Assembly (NCBI GenBank): GCA_009760855.2
Contig: WPIO01000020.1
Location: forward strand, 3,326,501-3,390,500
DNA: 64,000 bases
Direction of reading: 5' to 3'
Source of the DNA: Cristatella mucedo
Lineage: Eukaryota; Bryozoa; Phylactolaemata; Cristatellidae
Within the stretch, counting starts at the first letter, position 1. The number at the start of each line of letters is the position of its first letter. The notes beneath the pieces are model-generated. The model saw only the letters and a program-made list of their open reading frames with translations, had not been told where the DNA came from and ran no database searches. A program made the position numbers and the translations under genes. Of the stretch, positions 29,001 to 42,100 are shown one piece after another.

Positions 29001-30128
29001 ATGAAGCAGCTTGATGGAAGCTCAAGAATGCTACAGCAAGCGGTTCTCGGCCTTGATTGCTTAATTATCTCATCTACATAATTGCAATGGTCTTCTTGTC
29101 AGATTCCGAAGCTGCTCGCTTAAAGCCACCTTCCAACAAGCCTGGAATTTTTCAATAGCAGGCTTTTTTTGCCTATGCATTGCACACAGCCAACCACATT
29201 ATGTCCAGTTGAGCATGTCATTGGCCTTCGAATTTTAAAGCAAATGGTATATGTGAATAAATTAACAAATGAAAGTGAATACCTGCAAGGATTCAGCCGA
29301 TCCCACCAGTCGCACGGCGATGTTATTCGAACCAATGACGGCAAAGCTGCTAACGTAGTGAGTAGCTTCTATTGCCTGTCCCCTGTAGAGCAACTGCAAG
29401 CAAAAACAGTTGAATCAGTGCCTTTCAAACCTTCTTTCACATCGTGGAATAGACTCAGAATAGGCCTAATAGATTTTGGAACCAGTTCACTGCCATCGCA
29501 TAATGTTAACTTTGGATTACGTTCGGCAGCAGAGTCAAGTTTGACTCGTACGGCGAAAGGTATTACCAGTCATTGATGTTAAATTCTTAAATACAAGTGA
29601 AAGTACTAGACAGTAAACTAAAACTCTATTATCTTCCCCGGCAATTTTAAAGCTCTCTAGTCAACAATTTTTATTCATGAATAATAATTTCTTAGGCAAA
29701 CATTTTTACTTCCACAGTATGAGCTCAAGTCACTCTTACAAAGTAACACAATGACATTTTATGCGTGGGCACGATATTACCGAAAAACGTACATAGCTGT
29801 AATTTCATTCGGATTTCTGGAACCACAAATACCCCACACAAATATCGTTGAGCTATAAAGTGAAAGAATTTCTTACCATCGATGCAGCAGGTTTGAGTTA
29901 AAGCGAACAAATTTATGCAGATGCTACTCTAAACAAATATGCCAACAATTCTCAAGCTCACACGATAACTAGCTTCCTAGTGAGAAGAACTTCAACGGTG
30001 GGCATAGTGGTTAAACAAAGACAATACTCAGTATTGACGAAACGTGGAACCATTTTAATTTTTTAATAAATATATTACATGTATCATCTACACATGCGTG
30101 TTATAGATATATATATATATATATATAT

Positions 30129-30184
<56 letters not shown>

Positions 30185-33100
30185 ATGTGTGTTGGTGTGT
30201 GTATGTGTGTGCATGTGTGTGTACGTCCATGTGAGCGTGTGCTTGTTTGGGTGTCGATTAACATATAATAACTTGACCACTTTGAGGAAGAGATTGACTC
30301 AAGAATAAGAATGGAAGAATATCTGCCAGCCTCGGCTGCTCAGTCCCCCTTGCAATCTGTCATCATTAGTAGATAGCTACAACACTACACTAGCTGACAT
30401 GCTCGACGAGTTTGCACCTCTAAGTTCACTATGCACCCTCACCCAGACGACCTACGGTTTACCACACATATTGAACTAGGTAGGTCTACTAAGCGAAAAC
30501 TTGAAAAAACATAACAAAGATTCGGGCTAACTGTACATCGACAGCCATGCGAGGACTACTGTAGGTCGAACCAATCAACTCTAGCAAAGGCCAAGTCTAG
30601 CTTCTATAGAAACATTGTTGAATCACAGATGCGCTATCCAAAAATGCTGATGTCGACGATCAACCATCTCCTCAAACGCTCCCAGCGTAGCTACTTACCT
30701 GATGATCCCTGTGATAATCTTGCTGACGGCTTCTCTAGCTTCTTTGTCCAGAATGTAGACAAGATTAGGGAGTCCATCCCTGCGATGACAGCATACCCCC
30801 CGGATAGCTGTCCCTCTATTCCTTGCGGCACCTCAATGTATACATTTAAGCAGGTCACTAGTAACCTCCTGAAGTTCATATCCCAATCAAAAAGAAAGTA
30901 AGTCCTCTGGACCTATTCCCACTGTCCTGCTCCTACGTTGCATTGATCTGCTGCTGCCATGCATAAATAACATCATTAATACGTCATTAGCCTAAGGTCA
31001 TGTCCCAGCACCTTTCAGCAAGGCTGTAGCCAGGCCGATACTCAAGGAAGTGACACTAAACAAAAAGAATTTGAGCAACTACTTACTAGTCTCATCTCTG
31101 CCATTCCTATCAAAGATACTGGAACGACTCGTGGCAGACCAGCTAAACTAATATATTGAAACTTCAAACCTTGCTAGTAAGTGCTAGTCTGGCTTTACCA
31201 CATCACAGAGTCAGCATTTCTTGAGGTGTACAACGACCTACTTTGGAATGTAGACTTGGAAAGAGTATCTCTGCTTGTTTTGCTCAATCTTTTCGTCAGC
31301 TTTTGATACGATCGATCATCAAGCCCTTATTAAGCGCCACTCATCTCACCAGTGCATCGCTGGCACTACTCTGCAATGGTCCCGGTCCTATTTCATGGGA
31401 AGACTCCAGTGTATTGATGCGAATGGACATATATCATCAGAGGTACCTCTGAAACACGGGGTACCTCAGGGCTCTGTGCTTGGTCCAGCTCTTTTCACGG
31501 TTTACACTCTCCCTATTTCCTGTGCGATTGCCAAACACAATATAGGCATTCACGTCTAAGCAGACGACACTCAGTTTTACCTTTGCTTTGATCCTTACCA
31601 CCCCTCGAGCAGGTCGAATTCTCTCACCTCCCTTACTGCATGCACTGATGACATCTGCATATAGATGACAGCAGATTTTCCTAAATTGAATGATGACAAA
31701 ACCAGCTTACTAGTCACAGGCAAACCAAGTTGTATTCAGAAATGGGAACGGCCAACGGTCAAAATCGGCTCTGCCACCATATCTCCTGTTGAATCTGCAC
31801 GAAATCTAGGTGTCATGTTCCCAAGTGACCTTTCGTTAGATGACCACATTATCTCCCCAATCCAGTCTGCCTACTTCCAGCTACATAACATTGCTGAAAT
31901 TCGAGCTTGTTTAGACAGGGTTACCACATCTAAGTAGGTCCATGCATTTGTGACATCGCGTCTTGACTTCTGTAACTCACTGCTTGCTGGTCGGCCGGCA
32001 TATGAAATGAGGCACTTGCAGCTGGTGCCAAACTCTGTAGCTAGGCTTGTCTGTTGCGAGCATCACAGCTACGACAAGACGCCCCTCCTCGCCGAGCTGC
32101 ACTGGCTCCCAATCAACCAAAGTATCGACTTCAACGTTTAGTCGCTCACCCTTTCGATCCCCTTTTTCTTTCGCTCCAGCGACTACTTAACTACTTATAG
32201 GATCTACTGCCCCACCAGGCTAAGAATCGTACCACCCATTTTACGGAATCTAACTGTTTACCTATACCTCGTACAAACCTCAATACCTTTGGATACCGTG
32301 CCTTTACTTTGTATGCTCTCACATCCTGGAAATCACTCCTGACTTCAATCCCGACATCCCTCGACTTGACCACGTTTAAAAAGAAATTAAAAACGTACCT
32401 ATTTATGACTGCATTCACATGTGATTCGTCCTTTACTTGCTTATGCGTGCTGACACTGTAGCATGCTGCCACTAACTACACTGGCATGCTGACCCAGTGC
32501 ATGCCACCACAAACCATGTTATTCATGCTGTTTATCAAGCATGATACCACTCACCACTCGAGCGTGTTTCCTTTGCAGGAAATGCACAACGCCTAGAAAG
32601 TGAATGAACTCTCTGAGTGAGCTTTATAAGTGTAATGTATTATTATCATTATTATCATTAATCCAGTTCTGGGTGTTACTACTCTATGCATCATTGGTGT
32701 GTGGCCTTGACTGTGGAGCTATTTATTTCACCTGTATGTAATAAGATTGGCGCGTATGAAGCTACACTTCACTTCAAATTTACCTAATCACAGCTAATTT
32801 TTAAACTCAGACTACTCCATGTACGACTCATGGGGGTAAATTAAGTTCGTCTGCTCTGACGGTAAAATTCCTCGGAATCCCATTGAAACTGGCCACGGAA
32901 ATGGGAATCTGGGAATGCTAGGCCCAAGCTGGCAAGGCTAGTTATAGGTATATACAGCTAACAAGATTAGGCCTTATCTCTTTAAATCGCCAAATTTATA
33001 CTTCTTACCTGTGCACTGATAGTGAAGGAATCAGTCGTATTGTCGGGTACAGGCAGTGTCACTGCTACGATGCCATACTGGAAAACATTGTTGAATCACA

Positions 33101-36100
33101 GATGCGCTATCCAAAAATGCTGATGTCGACGATCAACCATCTCCTCAAACGCTCCCAGGTTAGCACCATACCTGATGATCCCTGTGATGATCTTTCTTAT
33201 CGTTTATCTAGCTTTTTTGTCAAGAATGTAGACAAGATAAGGGAGTCAATCGCTGCGATGAAAGCATATCCCCTGGAATGCTGTCACTCTATTCCTTGAA
33301 GCACCTCAATGTATATATTCAAGCAGGTCACAAGTGACCTGTTGAAGTTCATATCCCAATAAAAAAGACAGTAAGCCCTCTGGTCCCTATTCCCATTGTC
33401 CTGCCCCTACGTTGCATTGATCTGCTGCTGCCATGCATAACTACCATAATTAATACGTCATTAGCCTAAGGTCATGTCCCAGCACATTTCAACAAGGCTG
33501 TAGCCAGGCCAATACTCGAGGAAGTGACACTAAACAAAGGGAATTTGAGCAACTACTTACTAGTCTCCTCTCTGCCATTCCTATCAAAGATACTGGAACG
33601 ACTCCTGCCAGACTAGCTGAACTAATATATTGAAACTTCAAACCTTGCTTGTAAGTGCTAGTCTGGCTTTAGACCTAATCATTTCACAGAGTCAGCATTG
33701 CTTGGGGTGTACAACAGCCTACTTTGGAATGTAGACTTGGAAAGAGTATCTCTGCTTCTTTTCGTCAGCTTTTGATGCGATCGATCGTCAAGTCCTTATT
33801 GAGCTCACGCATCTCGCAAACCATGTTATTCATGCTGTTTATCAAACATGATACCACTCACCACTCGAGCTTGTTTCCTTTGCAGGAAATGCAAAACGCC
33901 TAGAAAGTAAATGAGGTCTCTGAGTGAGCTTTATAAGTGTAATATATTATTATCATTATTACTATTAATCCAGTTCTGGGTGTTACTACTCTATTCATCA
34001 TTGGTGTGTGACTTTAACTGTGGAGCTATTTATTTCACCTGTATGTAATCAGATTGTCGCTAATGAAGCTACACTTCACTTCAAATTTACTTAATCACAG
34101 CTAATTTTTAAACACCTCTGACTGCTCCATGTACGATTCATGGGGCCAAGTTAGGGTCGTCTGCTCTGACGGCGAAATTCCTCGGAATCCCATTGAAACT
34201 GGCTACGGAAATGGGAATCTGGGAATGCTAGGCCCAAGCTGGCAAGGCTAGTTATAGGTATATACAGCTAACAGGATTAGGCCTTATCTCTTTAAATCGC
34301 CAAATTTATACTTCTTACCTTTGCACTGATAGTGAAGGAATCAGTCGTATTGCCGGGTACAGGCAGTGTCACTGCTACGATGCCATACTGTGGAACCGTC
34401 ACTGATGCATTGTATATTGTCTGCACTGTCGAGACATACGGATTACTTTCTGGTCTTTTCAGGTTGGTCACAAAATTGTAAGTGTAGTAATAGGCCGAGA
34501 TTCGCAGACTTAGATTCGGTTCTCTCAACAGGCTACCGTCAGGATGTGAGACTTTGACCTTGAAAATCGCAATGCAATTGCTCTAGACTTGAGCTTCATT
34601 TTCTCTGAACACAGATTGGTGTAAATTAAAGCCATGACACATAATTTAGTATATTAAGCTCTGTAGCATACACGAAATAAGTATTCAAGAATCAGCAGAT
34701 ACTTACGTATGCTGTATAGGTCAGTCCTTTCTTGAAGTAGTTGCTGGTGGCTGGAAGAAAGCTCACCTGGGCATCGAAAGGACTAATATCAAGACTAGTG
34801 CTAGATGACGCTGAGATACCGGTCAAAGATTCCGTAAAATTAACTGTAGCGGTCAGTGTTGTATAGGCAGCGTCCTTCAGACCCAGGATGCTGAGGTCTC
34901 TTGGTCCTAAGTCGAATGATTGGTTTCCAGCTACCTAAAATAAATGTGAAATTGTGAAATTAAGAGACTGCACGTTTACCAGCAACTTAAAATTGGTTGA
35001 TGGGTAACTACGTTTGCTTAGTTACGAGATGGTATTGATGGTAATTTGAAACTTTTTTAATCTTTCCTTCTATAATGGAATCACTTTTATAGAACTTTAC
35101 TTGTGGCAAAAAGAAAGAATATGAAAATTGAGGAGCGATAACAGCAATTATAATTCTAGAATTTATAGATACATGAAGAGATATCTACAGTATATGGAAT
35201 GGCACATGCACACAAACGCACACACGTGCTCGCCCACACACAGACATCCACATGTGCTTGCACACACACATGCACAAGGGCGCACTCTCATGTAAATGTA
35301 TAAATGTATATACCACATGTAGAATCAAACTGATTTCAGGAAATGCCGATGATTATATGGCTGCTTTAAATCCTGAAATTAAGGATATTTTGACTTTAAT
35401 CATTAGTAATTTTCTGTCTTGTGGTGTAGAGAAACAAATTGCACGAACGTCAAATCGTTCGGGATTTTCTGAAGGCTCTCCTGAGTAGCAGTGGATTTTC
35501 TTCGAACATGATATTCGAAGAAAGAGCAGTCAGCTGGAGAAATAGATCGATGAGCTTACTGTTGAGTAATAGGTCCTTGAAATATAGGCACTGCCTTATG
35601 TTTCCAAATGTAAGTAGAAAAATGCCATCTAATGTAATTTCGACGATCACTCCGTGCCATTGCCATCCTGGCAGACTTCTCTTCACTATCACCACTGATC
35701 ATGTCCACGAGGGCTTGGCGTTTTGGTATTGCCCAGTGGTTAAGGTACTCCCCGGGTCAAGGTAAATGTATTTGATGACCGAGGTCACGGGCTCGGGCCT
35801 AGTGGCATATGCGAAGTATCTGAACGGAGATTAGGTTTTTGGATATCGCTACACAAATGAATTATTATTATCATTTATCATTATATTACCATCTCTTCCA
35901 AAAACAATAACATCAATATATAGATATATATCAACATGCCAATTAAATACGTCTAGATAACATTTTGTTAGGCTTTTCTTGCACGTGGGCTCTTTGGGAA
36001 GTGTGTGCAGTACCTATGTGACTGTATCAAAATCAAGTACCACAGGGATCTTTCTTTATTAGATGCTCTCTTCACTCATTGAGCCAAATCTTGCCCATTC

Positions 36101-39100
36101 AACGCCTGCATATATTTTTATCATGCCATTAAATCGGTTTACCCTGTTTTATGCACATTTCTGACAGCACGATAGGTTGAGCTAGATATAAAAATAATCA
36201 TACTTGCTGCAGCACAAAGGAAGCTCTTTGCTCTGCATAGATACTCCGTGAAAGTCCAATACAACTTGAAATGTCTAAATTGCCCTAAAACTGGTGTTGT
36301 TCCGTGACTTTTGGAGTGTAGCTTTGTGATTTCAATGGAAAGGTAGGGCTGTTATCCCGGTGCTTGTGCCTCACTTGCGTGGCATTGAGTCGAAAAAGCT
36401 TGTTTGAGGCATATTTAGTTCCGTGCGGTTATTACACAGTCAGCCTCGCCTGAAAGACTCCAGGGAGCTCTACGGGAGCTCCAAGGTGTCAGAAAAATAT
36501 TGCCAAAGTACATATGCACAGTCGGACAATATTTTCTAAATGGAGACACGAACTATGGCAGAATTTCTTAAATTTAGATTTGTAGTGCGTTCACTTTTAA
36601 GAAACTTCAGTGTGGCCGTTTTTCACAGCCTTCAACTGTGAGGCAAATACGCGAGTGGCACAACTAGTTATTTCCAGATACAGAGCGACCTTAGGCTGTC
36701 TGCCAGACGAATTAAAGGTAGAAATGAATGCTTGCAGCCCATACTTACGGAGAAAACTAGGTTCAATAACTTGCCATTCAGTTGAAACGTAATGGATGCC
36801 ACTCCCCGGACAGCCTCTCCGTATGTGTATCTAAAACAATTGTTATAGCTTGTTAGCAATAATTTCAAAGAATGCACAAATGGAAGTATCAGGTAGAATT
36901 AAAGAATCGGAAAATAAAGTTGTTATTTTAAAATCTTTTGATAGCTAAAATCAATATAATAGAGTGCTATAAACATAATGCTGCAGAAGCAAGCATGAGT
37001 GTCCACATATACCAATCAGTCCATCTTCCTGAGTTCTGGAAATTAATGATGGCGGCTGATAAAGCCAAGCAACTTAAAGGCCGCCACGCTGCATTCCACT
37101 GGCAGCACAAGTGGGAAAGCTAAGCAACTCCACGTAAAATTCAGAAGAGATCTTTCTGACCTTTCACACAATTGGAACTCGAGCGGTTGCTCAGGGAAGT
37201 GTGTCTTGTAAAAGGTGGGACAGGTGGATTCCAAATGGGTAACACGCATGCAACTGCCAATATTTGATGTGCGTTTAAGGTGCACTGGCATGAATCTCAT
37301 TTATTCAATCACCAAAGATGATCAGGCAAGTAGCCCATCTTAGCATTCTTCGATTACCCAGCCCACCACTCAAGAGCAATACCGATCTGAAGGAATAACA
37401 GTGCCACTATTGCACGTTTGCTATGCGAGAAATTTGTTAGTGTAACGTCACCGGGTAGATCCTAACAGAAAGTCACACTTCGCTAGGAAGTTACTTCGTT
37501 GACTGCACCACCAACTAGGTGCACGTGCACAGACTGATCGATTTATTGAACGGCTTCAATCAGAATCTGGGGGCCATACTGAGAAGGCAGAACCGCAAGA
37601 GGAGGAGAATTTAACAAAATACTTCTTTACTTCCCGTTTGCCTATTGGGAGGTCCTGCAGGCATCGACAGGCTTCGAATGGGCTTCTTGCAGTATTAGAC
37701 ATGTGACTTCTGCGGGCATATACATGTCCCCAGGGAGTTCTAGGAAGCACAGAGGCTCGCTGGCTAAAGTTTCCTCTCCCAAACTGTTCATTTGAGTTCA
37801 TTTGAGACAATATGGAATCCATGACCGAGCTGTCAGAGATAATCTTGAAGAGAAAACGATGGGGGCACGTGACCTGGTATGACAGGAAAGTCGGAAGTCG
37901 GGACTTTTGAGCCTGGCGATCTCATGCTGCTTTTGCTGCTGACCAGCTTAGATAAACTCCACTCTTAATGGCAGGGCCCCTTTGACGTCACCAAGAGAGT
38001 GGGGAAGTGAATTACGGTGTAGACATGTAGGACGTGTCATCATCTCATGGCTTGCTACAGCTAACTGTTGCTACCTCAGGAAGAACGATATTCAACTATG
38101 CTTAGCTACGAAACAGGGCCCACAAGCCTTTAAAGCCTATTACTTTAACCTCGAAGTTCGTCGTCAAGGCGGATCTGAGTTCGTTTATGTGTCTAGAAGT
38201 TCCAAAGAAAGACAAAGCTAGACCTAACGGAAGAAGTATGTCTCTCCAGCCGTTCCACAATGTCGTTCGGCTTATTCTTGCGATTCTCAGCGAAAATAAT
38301 GGTGGTTTGACATGAGCATGTTCAACCACCTGCCTGCAGCCATCACAGCTGCAACCAGGTTATGGAAAGCCGATAGGAGCTGAAAAGCTGCAGCCTAACA
38401 AGCAGGATGTGAGTGTCACATTATCTTGAAGTGTCACTAACTCGGGCAGTTTATAAAAAGTGAGCTATGTCCTTAGAGGGATATATTCTCTTGAGCTGCA
38501 TACAAACAAGTGTCAACTGCTTCAGGCCGTGGACTGTGGTTAGCAGCTGATCACTCTGCAGATACAGCGTAAATAAAGCATCGGCTCGCCTCTTTCGAGG
38601 CACTTATCCTCCCAAGCTAGGGTCAGCTTCGGAGGAACGGAGGTCTGGGATCCCTAAACGTCGGCAGTGGTCTATAGAGTTTAGCTGGGTTGGGCCGGCG
38701 TCTTTACTAATAAATGGCGTGGATAGATGCATTGGAGTAGCTCGGCCTGACAACCGAGCCAGGCAGCAGATCTGCCTTGAGGGCTGATGTGCTTAAAGAC
38801 GAAGTTACACGCCCACACACAGCCAGTGGAGCCACTTCCTGGTCCCATTCCGTGTGAGCTGCACTAAGCGACCTGCCGAAGACCCTGGCTTACAATAAAT
38901 ATTGTAATAATATTAATAATAAGAATAATAGTAGGACGTCACCATCGTGCATAAGAGAACTAACTCTGGGCACTTTATTTAGCTGTGATTGTAAGCCCGT
39001 CTAACGGTTAGCAAGCATTCGGAAAAGCATTCGGTTTGTACTTACACACTTGAGACGTATCCAAAAATATGACTCTGACTTGGCGTGACGTAAGACGGCA

Positions 39101-42100
39101 GGTTTATTGCGACTGAGAACCGTGGAAGAACTAGAAAAATAACGAGACACGTAAACGGCTCTGTGGATCATTTGAGCGGTATGGTAAGTCATTTCCATTT
39201 TTACTCGAGGGAACCGTTTAAGAGGTTCAGTAGCCCTGATAGTTAGGTTCTAGCACTTATTTTGATAGCCAAGCAGTTAAAATCAAGTTTCAGCCATAAA
39301 TACTTGCGAGTGCTATTGACATAATAAATAATTTGAAAGATACAACCATGCGTATGATATTGCGTACCAAATTTGTTCGATGATTTACTAGGAAGCAGCT
39401 TCGAGCTTCCTGAAATAAATGATCAGCACGCTATTACTTTGAAGGATACCTGAACCTCCGGAAAAGAAAAAATACTTAACTCACCGTATTCGCTAACTTC
39501 AAATTGCTGAACGGCGTTTTCATCCTGTAATTAGTCACAAGGGTAATAGTCACATACACATTTCAGCTTAGTGGTTGATTGCTCAATAAATGTTCATCTC
39601 TTGGAACATTGGGCTTGCAATGCAACAGGTTTACTAAGGATTCGAGAGACAAACTTCATTCGCTTGAAAGGCAACTTTGGCAAGGATTGTCTTTCTTGGA
39701 AATGCATACGGTTCAATAAATATTCAGATCAATGGCTGTCAGACAGCACTTCAAATGCAACCCGAAAAGCTGTGCTAACCAACTAAGTCAAGTGCAAACA
39801 AGTGCAAGAAGAACAATTCATTTCATTCATATGATGAGTTCGTAACCCTTCACTTCCTGTAACATTAGTCAAGCAATACTTTGCCTGACGTCGTTCTTCT
39901 TAGCATACAAATTCCCAGCATATGCACATTAGCTAGACATGATTCTCAAAGATAAGAAGCCAAGGTTTAAATACAAATTCGGGAACAGCTTTTAATTTCC
40001 GAAGACTGACCACATTGTGAGACCATAGAATGTAGAGTCCTGGTATAATAATGATAATAACGATATTAATACACGTGGTAAAGCGCCCTCAGAGAACTTA
40101 GTGTCTTTCTTTGGGATTTGCATTTGCTGCAAAGGAAATGCGATTGCATGTTGAGTGGTGTCATGCTTGATACACAACAAAACTAACATGGCTACGGGTG
40201 ACATGCGTAGGAGCAGCATGCAAGTGCGGTTATTGGTGAAACGCTTAGCAGAGAGTCCTTAGGCATTAGGTAGTTTGAATTGTTTAGCATTATTCTGAAT
40301 CTTGAACTCATTAATCGTAGGTAATACAATTGTGCATTTCCTTGTAATTGCTGCAAGCTAATTCTCAGAGTGAGTTACCTGAGCTGAGTATCACGATAAA
40401 CGGGGCCTACCTTAAGCATCGACACGCCTTACAAAACCTTTGTCGACAATGTGTGATGGAGAAAGTTATTATATGCCACATGCAGCAAATTTCCTGACGA
40501 ATGTCTCTATTTCCCAATGAGGCATTCAGTTTTCTAGCCTCTTTATTCGTTCTTGAAGAATAAAACATTAGTTTACAGACACCGACATGGTTTAGCCCAG
40601 TGGTTAAGGTGTTCGCACTGACCAAGGTCTGGCCGAGGTCGTGGGCTCGAGACCGTGGTGCAGGTGAAGCGCCTGAATACAGATACCAAATTCTTTGAGG
40701 ACGCTATACATATTATTTATATTATATTATTATATTACCCTGATCACTTTGACTGTATTCAGCAAGCGAAAGTCTGCATTATGCAAGGACATCTTTGTGA
40801 AAATATTTGTTTTATAAGCGTGACACCTGCCTGGAGGCTCTAAGCCACACTACGACGGGTTCATCAAACGAAATATAAACACTCTGTTTGTGGTTAAAAC
40901 AACTTTGAAAATTATTGATTACTATTTAGCTATTTTAAGAATCAGACATGATTTTGCCCAATGCTGTACTTGGCGAGCTTCCGGTTTGTTATGCTTTCCT
41001 TAAATTCCTTTCAGGTTTAGATCCTTCATTCCCGGCGGTACTATGATGGAATTATCACTCACTTCACAACATCCGATCCGTTAGGAAGAGTTACAAGAAG
41101 CTTACTGTCAGCGAAAGATGAAAGGCTAAGCTCAGACAATGAAGCAGCATTATCCCTGTTGCGGACAAAAAGACGGCGGATTTGTTCAATGTTTTGAAGC
41201 TACTCTATTAGCTTCCAATTCGTGCCTTATATTTATTTACATCACTTACCTAGGCAGATATGATAGCTTTGCAGATTCTGATATATTTTATTGATGCCAA
41301 CTAATTTACTCAGTCTCGCCTCAGAGTTGATTCCAATTCGCCTTCCTAAAGTGGAGTTATGTTAAATGCTAACCAAATTCAGATCGCCTAGCTTAAAACC
41401 TTGTCTTTATTACAACGGAGCGAAGTTCATATGATTTTAACTGAAACTACTTTAACTCAGTGCGAACACAAATAAATCTGAGTTTCTCGGAATGTCTTAA
41501 ACAAGCCTCGCATTTTTTGGGCTAGTGATTATTATTTATTGCCTTCTGTAATCAGAGACTTGCGGTACACGACTCTTCTATCTATTTTTTCTTATATATC
41601 GCAATCTATTATTCGAAGTAAGTATTAGAATACTAATATTAAAACAACCTCCTATTCTTTTCGGGCTATTAAATACAGCCAGATTAGTACTAGCACTGAC
41701 AGGTCAAACATGGCAATGACTTGAAGGTGTTTCACACACATTTTGAATTTATTGGCGAAATACCTACTACGGATTTCTGAGAAAAGGGGTGCGATGTAAT
41801 CTGATACTTCGCATCGTCCAATCAGTATCAGAAGAGTCAGCTTAACCCTTTAGATAATTATAACAAAACTGCTCCTTATTTAGGAACCTAATGTCATTCA
41901 ATAAAAAATAATACGGTTATTATGAGTAATTATTAGGCATCAGAAGAAAATTGTCGTAAACTACAGTAGGCAACGAGGATTTTACATAGCAGCGAGCAGA
42001 ATTTAAGCCACTGAACTAGACAAATTGATCGAAGCCTCGACTTCAGTCATGATCAGTCAGTACATGAGCCTCGGAAGCTCTGCAGCGACAATGGCTTACT

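Larger units (their letters stand above)
35891..39045. other. Intron sequence around exon 8
   Basis: Includes 37.1-38.9 kb, which is somewhat richer in G+C and may be a decayed element (see the weak remnant at 37.8 kb; ATT-like end near 38.9 kb). Otherwise anonymous. Confidence 0.45.

Noticed and set aside
29371-29393. Alternative acceptor CTACAG for exon 11
   Set aside because: It would put the exon out of phase with exon 10 and bring an early stop; the upstream acceptor GCTTGCAG fits.
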